Of a stretch of 38,307 nucleotides of DNA, positions 32,786 through 38,307 are shown piece after piece (position 1 is the stretch's first letter; every line of letters begins with the position of its first letter). The notes under the pieces were generated by a model. It saw only the letters and a list, made by a program, of their open reading frames with translations, made no database searches and had not been told where the DNA came from. A program made the translations under genes and the position numbers. Origin of the DNA: Mucilaginibacter flavidus (lineage in GTDB: Bacteria; Bacteroidota; Bacteroidia; Sphingobacteriales; Sphingobacteriaceae); the NCBI RefSeq assembly GCF_024055575.1, contig NZ_JAMXOE010000035.1:1-38307 (forward strand), in the 5' to 3' direction.

Positions 32786-33688
32786 TTTATCGAGCGATAA
32801 TATTATCCCGCCCGAAAAAAAATGCCCGTTGCGATAAACCCCGTTCAATTGTGTTTTGTCAACCTGGCCCGATGACAGGTAGAGTTGATCGGTGCCATTA
32901 CCCGTTTGCCAGTTAAAATAGGTGTAGCCAATGCTTATTCCAACATTGGGTGTAATGTTATAAACCAGAGAACCATTTACATTTATACCGTAACCCTGGG
33001 CCACATGGCTGTAACTAACCGGGTGCATAAATTCGTTAATTAAGTTCCAGTTACCCTGCGCGCTATAGTTTACCTGGTTGTAGGTAACATCTGCTATGGC
33101 CTTCAATTCGCGCCAAATTTTAACGGAAGATTTTACTTTAATAAAAGCGCCTTTCCATTGCGTATTGTAAAAGCTGTTTAAATCAGGAAATCGGCCGGCA
33201 GCGTCGGTTATGTATAACGATTGTGTGTTGTTAGCATAGCCAGCAGAAGGCACAAGACTAAATCTGTCATTATTAAAAACAACGTACCCGGCTCCTGCAT
33301 ACCACGCAGATGTGTATCCCATGTTATCACTATAATTTTGGTTATAAGTTGGCTGACTGCGGTTGTCAGCCGAGTAGTCAATATCGCTTACACTGCCCGA
33401 TTTTACGGCTGTGCGGTTATATCCGCCTAAAACAATAATATTATGCCAAACATTTGCCTGTAAGCCAGCTGCATAATTGGTGCCTTTAACATTTTGCCAT
33501 TTAAGTTCGGATAAAACATTGGGGCTCTGCCCGTTGGTGTTGCCAGCAATTGACCAATGTAAATTATCTTGTTGGGGCCCGGCTGACAACGACAATTGTA
33601 TTTTTCGTTCAATGCCCTGCCCATACCCAGTCCGCGCAATACACAGCATCAGCAAAATAAAAGGGCAAAGTTTTATCAGCCTTCTCAA
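32783..33688 (-). CDS. Secreted beta-rich protein, possibly outer-membrane, unknown
   Basis: The 301 residues start with a signal peptide (MRRLIKLCPFILLMLCIARTGYG). The mature part has many alternating, aromatic-rich strands (NYAAGLQANVWHNIIVLGGYN, ISIGYTYFNWQTG) of the outer-membrane beta-barrel type. It ends FFSGGIILSLDK rather than in a terminal Phe. I recognise no specific family. It lies just downstream of the GH16 gene (35-nt gap) on the same strand and may belong to that locus. Confidence 0.6.
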   Translation of the reverse strand: MRRLIKLCPFILLMLCIARTGYGQGIERKIQLSLSAGPQQDNLHWSIAGNTNGQSPNVLSELKWQNVKGTNYAAGLQANVWHNIIVLGGYNRTAVKSGSVSDIDYSADNRSQPTYNQNYSDNMGYTSAWYAGAGYVVFNNDRFSLVPSAGYANNTQSLYITDAAGRFPDLNSFYNTQWKGAFIKVKSSVKIWRELKAIADVTYNQVNYSAQGNWNLINEFMHPVSYSHVAQGYGINVNGSLVYNITPNVGISIGYTYFNWQTGNGTDQLYLSSGQVDKTQLNGVYRNGHFFSGGIILSLDK

Positions 33689-33723
33689 TTGTAAAGGAAT
33701 TTAAGCAATGTTTTTAACTAGAT

Positions 33724-34563
33724 TTAATTGGCCTTATATACCCTCACATAATCTACATACATTTTTGCAGGCAACAGGCTGTCGTCAATTGGCTGGTTCG
33801 GAAAATCGCCGCCAACTGCAAAATTCAGCAGTATAAAAAACGGCAGGTGGAAAGCGCCGGTATTATTGACATTATTGGCAATATTTGCGGTGACATATTG
33901 GGTGCTATCTACATACCAGCGTATTTCACTATTATCCCACTCAATAGCATAAACATGGTAATCACCGGCAGTTGCAATGGTGGTATTTAAACCATACTGT
34001 GCATGCCCGCCGCCGCTGTTCCAGTGTATGGTGCCATAAAACAGGTTATCGGCATTCACGTGCTCCATTATATCAATTTCGCCGCAATTGGGCCAGTTAA
34101 CTGTAGTTATGTTTGAGCCTAACATCCAAAATGCCGGCCAAAACCCTGCGCCCAGGGGCGCCTTAATCCGTGCCTCAATTCGTCCATAAGTTGCAGTTAC
34201 TTTGCCCTGCGAGTTCATCCTTGCCGAAGTATAAAGCTGTCCGCCTACGTTTTCTCTCTTTGCCGTTATCACCAGGTTACCTGCTTCAATAGTAGCATTT
34301 GCGGCCTGGTAATATTCCTTCTCGTTATTCACGCCAAGGTTGCCGGTTTCAAAATTCCAGTTCTTTGTTTTTACAGCCGTACTATCAAACTCATCCGACC
34401 ATATTAAACTATACGTTACCGGGTCTTTTTTGTGCGTAGTATCTACTGGAGGTGTTGCCGTAATTTTACCCGGGGTATTGCTTTTTGAGCACGAGCTTAC
34501 AAAAATCATCAACGCCAGTAAAACACCTGCGCCGTTGAGCATTTTAAATATTATTTTTCTCAT
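33724..34563 (-). CDS. GH16 beta-glucanase lipoprotein (no C-terminal trefoil)
   Basis: The 279-residue protein has a lipoprotein signal ending FVSSC (Cys25), a 25-residue linker, then a GH16 catalytic domain. The GH16 active-site motif GEIDIMEH gives the nucleophile Glu162 and acid/base Glu167. Flanking blocks FWPAFWMLGSN and VYAIEWDNSEIRWYVD match. GH16 members of this type cleave beta-1,3- or mixed-linkage glucans. It is about 60% identical by eye to the neighbouring GH16 over the catalytic domain, so they are tandem paralogues. It lacks the trefoil module of its partner. Confidence 0.9.
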   Translation of the reverse strand: MRKIIFKMLNGAGVLLALMIFVSSCSKSNTPGKITATPPVDTTHKKDPVTYSLIWSDEFDSTAVKTKNWNFETGNLGVNNEKEYYQAANATIEAGNLVITAKRENVGGQLYTSARMNSQGKVTATYGRIEARIKAPLGAGFWPAFWMLGSNITTVNWPNCGEIDIMEHVNADNLFYGTIHWNSGGGHAQYGLNTTIATAGDYHVYAIEWDNSEIRWYVDSTQYVTANIANNVNNTGAFHLPFFILLNFAVGGDFPNQPIDDSLLPAKMYVDYVRVYKAN

Positions 34564-34630
34564 TTGTATTATATTGGTGCTCTAAAGTAATAAATAGTAT
34601 CGGGATAGTGGGTATTCTATTCAGGAATAA

Positions 34631-34738
34631 AGAGCGAGAGATGCAAGAGTTAAGAGGCCAAGAGTCAAGAATTTTCAGAATGACCAACATACCTGCTTTT
34701 CTCTTGGTTCTTGGCTCTCGCCCTCTTGTCTCTCTTTT
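34631..34738. repeat. Inverted heptad array between the two GH16 genes
   Basis: The left arm (34631-34672) runs CAAGAGT-TAAGAGG-CCAAGAGT-CAAGAAT. The right arm (34698-34738) runs TCTTGGT-TCTTGGC-TCTCGCC-CTCTTGT, roughly the reverse complement. The array ends 2 nt before the stop of the upstream GH16 gene and could fold into a long hairpin as its terminator. Confidence 0.6.
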
Positions 34739-34740
34739 CC

Positions 34741-35979
34741 CTACTGGTTTACTTTAAAAGCTTCCCATCCCGAAGCTGTGGCCCGGGTACAGGTCATTGC
34801 TATAGTGCCGTTTTCGCTCGAAATAAATTTGCCATTGTTGCCTTGCAGGGTTATGGTACCATCGGCATTGGTGCCCCAGGTAAATTTCTCCCAGTCGCCG
34901 GCGGTTGCGCGGTTACAGGTTATAGCCTGTGTGCCGTTTTCGCTCGATACGAATTTGCCCATGCTTTGCAGCTCAATTTTGCCGCCGCCGCCGCCAACAA
35001 CTAAAAATTGCTCCCAGGCTTGTGCGGTTGGCCGATTGCAATTCATTGGCTGTGTGCCATTTTCTCCGCTAACATATTGGTTATTAAAACCTTTCAGGGT
35101 GATGGTTTGACCAATTGGCGGGCCGCTGCCACCGCTTGCTGCAGTATACACACGCACGTAATCAACCAGCATACTTGAGGGAAGCGCCCCTGTGTTAACA
35201 GTTTGCCCCGGAAGGTCGCCGCCTACAGCAAGGTTAAGTATTATGTAGAAAGGGTTATGGAACGCACCGGTGTTATTGATATTATTTTGGATATTGCCGG
35301 TTACATACAAGGTATTATCTACGAACCACTTTATGCTGTTGGTATCCCACTCAACGGCGTACACATGGTAATCAGCAAGAGTTGTGGTGGTGCTGCTACC
35401 GTATTGTACGTGCCCGCTGCCGCCATTCCAGTGCATGGTACCCAAAATAGTATTGCTGGTGTTCACCTGCTCCAAAATGTCAATCTCGCCGCAGTTCGGC
35501 CAGCCAACCCCGGGCGTGTTGATGTTTGTCCCGAGCATCCAGAATGCGGGCCAGCTGCCCTGGAAAGCCGGTACTTTAATACGTGCTTCAATCCTGCCAT
35601 AGGTGGTGGAGAATTTTCCGAATGTTTCCAGCTTTGCCGAAGTGAATGGCTGCCCGCCGACGCTTTGGTTTTTAGCAGTTATAACCAGGTTGCCGCCGGT
35701 TACGGTGACGTTTGATGCCTGGTAATATTCCCGCTCGTTATTTACACCGGGGTTGCCCACGTCGACATTCCATTTGCTACCATCAACACTGGTGCCGTTA
35801 AACTCGTCGGACCATACCAGTTGCCAGGTTACCGCACGGGCTTGGGTAGTTTGTTCGCCGTTTATTGGCGCAGCATTTTTGGGTTGATTGTTCATATCCT
35901 TTTTACAGGAACTCACCATTGCCACCAGCGCCAGGACTACCCCGGCGCGGGTTAAAAAGTTAAAGAATTGTTTTTTCAT
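34741..35979 (-). CDS. GH16 beta-glucanase lipoprotein with fascin-like beta-trefoil
   Basis: The 412-residue protein has a lipoprotein signal ending MVSSC (Cys25), a GH16 domain (about 52-280) and a C-terminal beta-trefoil (about 290-412). The active-site GEIDILEQ gives Glu165 and Glu170. The trefoil repeats three times a (Y/F)(V/I)SxENGT...C.R.TA..WE.F unit, the fascin-like pattern of carbohydrate-binding modules. Nearly the same module ends the GH30 protein upstream. It follows that gene by about 150 nt, the space holding a heptad array. The likely substrate is beta-1,3-glucan. Confidence 0.9.
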   Translation of the reverse strand: MKKQFFNFLTRAGVVLALVAMVSSCKKDMNNQPKNAAPINGEQTTQARAVTWQLVWSDEFNGTSVDGSKWNVDVGNPGVNNEREYYQASNVTVTGGNLVITAKNQSVGGQPFTSAKLETFGKFSTTYGRIEARIKVPAFQGSWPAFWMLGTNINTPGVGWPNCGEIDILEQVNTSNTILGTMHWNGGSGHVQYGSSTTTTLADYHVYAVEWDTNSIKWFVDNTLYVTGNIQNNINNTGAFHNPFYIILNLAVGGDLPGQTVNTGALPSSMLVDYVRVYTAASGGSGPPIGQTITLKGFNNQYVSGENGTQPMNCNRPTAQAWEQFLVVGGGGGKIELQSMGKFVSSENGTQAITCNRATAGDWEKFTWGTNADGTITLQGNNGKFISSENGTIAMTCTRATASGWEAFKVNQ

Positions 35980-36002
35980 AACGGTTTTATTTGGTTTGTT
36001 AA

Positions 36003-36128
36003 AAGAGAGCCAAGAATCAAGAGAGAAAACAGCTTTTTGGTGATATAATCACCATTGCGACCTCGTTTCTTAATTCTTTTTCGTCTTGATTCTTATAGTC
36101 TTGATTCTTCTGTATTGGTTCTTGGTTC
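36003..36128. repeat. Inverted heptad array between GH30 and GH16 genes
   Basis: The left arm (36003-36030) runs GAGAGCC-AAGAATC-AAGAGAG; the right arm (36066-36128) repeats TCTTGAT and TCTTGGT units. It lies exactly between the GH30 stop and the GH16 start, and shares its units with the array at 34631-34738. Confidence 0.55.
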
Positions 36129-36130
36129 TA

Positions 36131-38026
36131 CTATTGGTTCACCTTAAACGATTCCCATCCCGAGGCCGTAGTGCGGGTGCAGGTCATGGCCTGGGTGCCG
36201 TTCTCGCTCGATACATAATCGTTGTTGTTACCCCTGAGTGTTATAGTGCCATCAGCGTTTACGCCCCATACAAATGCTTCCCAATCGCTATGGGTGGCGC
36301 GGTTGCAGGTAATAGCCTGCGTGCCGTTCTCGCTCGATACATATTTGCCCATGCTTTGGAGCGAAACTTTGCCATTACCTGCATCAACCACTAAAAACTG
36401 TTCCCAGGTACCTGCCGTGGCGCGGGTACAGGTCATGGCCTGGGTGCCGTTTTCACCGCTTACATAAAGATTATTGAAGCCCTTAAGTGTGATAGTTTGT
36501 CCAATTGGCGCACCACCACCGGTCCCGCTTGATTGGGTGCCTGCCCATTTAAAGGTGGCGGCAGCTCCGGCTGGTAAAGTGTACGTAAATGACTCTGCGC
36601 CCCACTTAATTTTAAACGACTGGCTGGAAGTTGCTGTGTTTAAAGCCACAACTACCTTGGTACCATCCGGATTTTTAAAGGCTACGTTTTGTATACTGGC
36701 CGAAAATGTGTTTGATGATATACGCACAGCCCCAGCCTTCACAAACTGCGATGCGTGAGCAACGGTGTAATAAGCCGTGTTTTTGGTATAGCTGTTGCCC
36801 GATATGGTTACAGCGCCCAAACAGGTGGTACAGCCGCCTGCTGTATGCGGGTTATTATTAGGGTCGGCAGCCAGGTTCCATTCCAATACCACACGGCTCC
36901 AGTTACGTGGGGCGCCAATGATGAGGTTGTTCATATGCCACGAAAAATCGCCTGCAAAATTGCCGGGAGCGCCTATAAACTGTTCGGTAAAGTATACGTT
37001 TTTAGTTGGAAACGCATTATGCACAGTAGTTAATGCACTGATGTCGCCGGCATAAAGGTGGAATGCTGATCCGTCGACATAGGGGTTAGCGCCGGCATCG
37101 CCTAAAACAGCTTCGGGGTAGTCGGGGCGGTCGCAGTTATGATCGTAAGCAACAATTTTGGTACTGATGCCATTAGCAGCAAACTGTGGGCCGAGGTTGT
37201 TTTTTATAAAATTGGTTTCCTCGTTGGCCTGCATCGTCATTGCAGGATTGTTGTTGGGATTAAGCGGCTCGTTTTGCGGACAAACAGCATAAATATTAAT
37301 GCCCTGCGCTGCCATGGCCTGTATGTATTTTACAAAATAGCGGGCATAAGCATCATAATACGCCGGGTTTAAGTTGCCGCCGGTAAAACCGCCGTTGCCT
37401 GTTGTGCTTTGTTTCATCCACACAGGTGCAGTCCACGGTGTAGCCATTATTTTTATCGATGGGTTTATCGCGATAATTTTCTTGAGCACCGGCACCAGGT
37501 CGGTCATTTCCTGGCTGATGCTGAAGTGGGTGAGGCTGTTGTCGGTTTGCCCGGATGGCATGTCGTCATAGGTAAAATCGGACGAGCTCAAGTCCGATGC
37601 GCCGATAGTGATCCGCACAAATGCCGACCCCACGTGGCCCGAAGCAGTTGAAAAGATATCATTTAAAAAAGTTGTCTGATTGGCGCCCAGCCCGTTAATA
37701 AGTGATGCACTGCCACCGGTTAAGGCATAGCCAAAGCCATCAATGGTTTGGTAGGTTGTATTTTCGTCGACAGTGATAGTTGTGGCATTCGTACCTGCAT
37801 CGGCGGCAAAGTTTACGCTGGTTTGTTGCGCCAACAGTTTGCTTTTGTCTGATGTGGTTTCCCAAATGCTAACGGTTTCATTGGCAGCCCTTGCTACTGT
37901 TGTAGGGCCACCGATTTTTGCCATGTCAGGGCTGCCTTTCGACATATCCTTTTTGCACGAATAAAAGAGCAACGCAGGGAGCAAGATTAATGCCGCCAGC
38001 AATTTCAGTTTGTAAATTGATTTCAT
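36131..38026 (-). CDS. GH30 glucanase-type lipoprotein with fascin-like beta-trefoil
   Basis: The 631-residue protein has a lipoprotein signal ending FYSC (Cys24), a GH30 catalytic core (about 80-490, TIM barrel plus beta-sandwich) and a C-terminal trefoil (about 508-631). Motifs include QTIDGFGYALTGGSAS, MATPWTAPVWMK, acid/base Glu253 in YAVCPQNEPLN and nucleophile Glu348 in VYFTEQF. GH30 members of this type act as beta-1,6-glucanases or glucosylceramidases. Next to two GH16 enzymes, beta-1,6 branch removal from laminarin is the best guess. Preceding SusC/SusD would lie beyond the right edge. Confidence 0.92.
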   Translation of the reverse strand: MKSIYKLKLLAALILLPALLFYSCKKDMSKGSPDMAKIGGPTTVARAANETVSIWETTSDKSKLLAQQTSVNFAADAGTNATTITVDENTTYQTIDGFGYALTGGSASLINGLGANQTTFLNDIFSTASGHVGSAFVRITIGASDLSSSDFTYDDMPSGQTDNSLTHFSISQEMTDLVPVLKKIIAINPSIKIMATPWTAPVWMKQSTTGNGGFTGGNLNPAYYDAYARYFVKYIQAMAAQGINIYAVCPQNEPLNPNNNPAMTMQANEETNFIKNNLGPQFAANGISTKIVAYDHNCDRPDYPEAVLGDAGANPYVDGSAFHLYAGDISALTTVHNAFPTKNVYFTEQFIGAPGNFAGDFSWHMNNLIIGAPRNWSRVVLEWNLAADPNNNPHTAGGCTTCLGAVTISGNSYTKNTAYYTVAHASQFVKAGAVRISSNTFSASIQNVAFKNPDGTKVVVALNTATSSQSFKIKWGAESFTYTLPAGAAATFKWAGTQSSGTGGGAPIGQTITLKGFNNLYVSGENGTQAMTCTRATAGTWEQFLVVDAGNGKVSLQSMGKYVSSENGTQAITCNRATHSDWEAFVWGVNADGTITLRGNNNDYVSSENGTQAMTCTRTTASGWESFKVNQ

Positions 38027-38269
38027 AAATGGTTATAGTTTGTTGATTGGTTTAAGAGCCTGACCAAATAAAACTTTAACCTGCGCTTAAAAAAACAGTC
38101 GACAACTGAGCAACGCGCCAGCGGCGTTTTTTTCATTTTTAGTAAGACAGGCAGACGTATAGTTTTAAATTGGTAACACAAAACTATGTTAATTAATGAG
38201 ACCGTTGCAGAATAAAAACATATAACATATTGTTAAATAGATAGTTAAGTATTTTTTGTATAATTAGAC

Positions 38270-38307
38270 ATGCCAACGAATACACAACAACTGAGCTTTT
38301 CGGCACT
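38270..38307 (+). CDS. Possible start of a divergent gene, runs off the right edge
   Basis: ATG at 38270 opens MPTNTQQLSFSA with no stop before the window ends. Twelve codons are too few to call a family. It lies in the 281-nt region upstream of the GH30 gene, which also holds an AT-rich stretch (38200-38265) that could contain a promoter. Confidence 0.3.
   Translation, partial: MPTNTQQLSFSA

Noticed and set aside
34631..36128. Heptad arrays as CRISPR
   Set aside because: Units are 7 nt without spacers and occur as inverted arms; no cas gene is present.

Overview
The window looks like chromosome from a Bacteroidota member, most likely family Sphingobacteriaceae (Mucilaginibacter or Pedobacter type). 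Several upstream regions carry the Bacteroidota -7 box TAnnTTTG, sometimes with TTG about 20 nt further upstream, and Shine-Dalgarno sequences are mostly absent. The protein families fit too: a DUF5687 ABC permease, a TIGR04222-like Cys/Gly-rich membrane protein, the long three-domain IspG, a LytS/LytTR pair, lipoprotein GH16/GH30 glucanases and a DUF4097 protein. The taxonomic call is inference; no rRNA or tRNA gene was seen.

Left part (1-9500). The minus strand holds the 5' end of a group II intron inserted just after a terminator hairpin, then a GH76 mannanase remnant and a Crp/Fnr regulator that seems cut at its 3' end. On the plus strand follow an AraC regulator with a DUF1569-VOC-DUF1569 cassette, a large multi-pass membrane protein, a Gly/Cys-rich membrane protein and a HigBA toxin-antitoxin pair with a readable promoter and two palindromic operators. 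A minus-strand LytS-type kinase and LytTR regulator pair follows; the kinase has lost its last 24 residues to an in-frame stop.

Middle part (9500-18200). A 149-bp inverted-repeat element occupies the only gene-free gap over 300 bases. It is followed by a class V aminotransferase-fold enzyme (-), rlmF, a group III truncated haemoglobin, a two-TM histidine kinase (-), a PAS histidine kinase broken by an in-frame TGA, an ArsR-VOC-SRPBCC operon with tandem operators and a MITE-like insertion, a small unknown gene, and a lipoprotein phosphodiesterase-like protein.

Right-middle part (18200-29800), almost all minus strand. A secreted papain-like protease is followed 1 nt later by a secreted caspase-fold protease. 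Upstream of them are ispG (with 7-nt-periodic repeat DNA in two surface loops), a small secreted unknown, a GNAT acetyltransferase behind a perfect 13-bp-arm palindrome, an ABC ATPase/permease pair, rarA and a RelE-like toxin-antitoxin pair.

Right end (29800-38307). An AlkA-like glycosylase, a maltose-type O-acetyltransferase, a small membrane protein and a DUF4097 secreted protein lie on the plus strand. A bidirectional terminator separates them from a minus-strand run: a secreted unknown, two GH16 beta-glucanase lipoproteins and a GH30 lipoprotein. The last GH16 and the GH30 share a C-terminal beta-trefoil module about 79% identical by hand count. The GH set suggests beta-1,3/1,6-glucan (laminarin-like) breakdown; any SusC/SusD genes would lie beyond the right edge.

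The most unusual signals are the secreted papain-caspase operon, the heptad-repeat family found both in inverted arrays at gene ends and inside ispG, the two kinases carrying single in-frame stops, and the intron/terminator junction.
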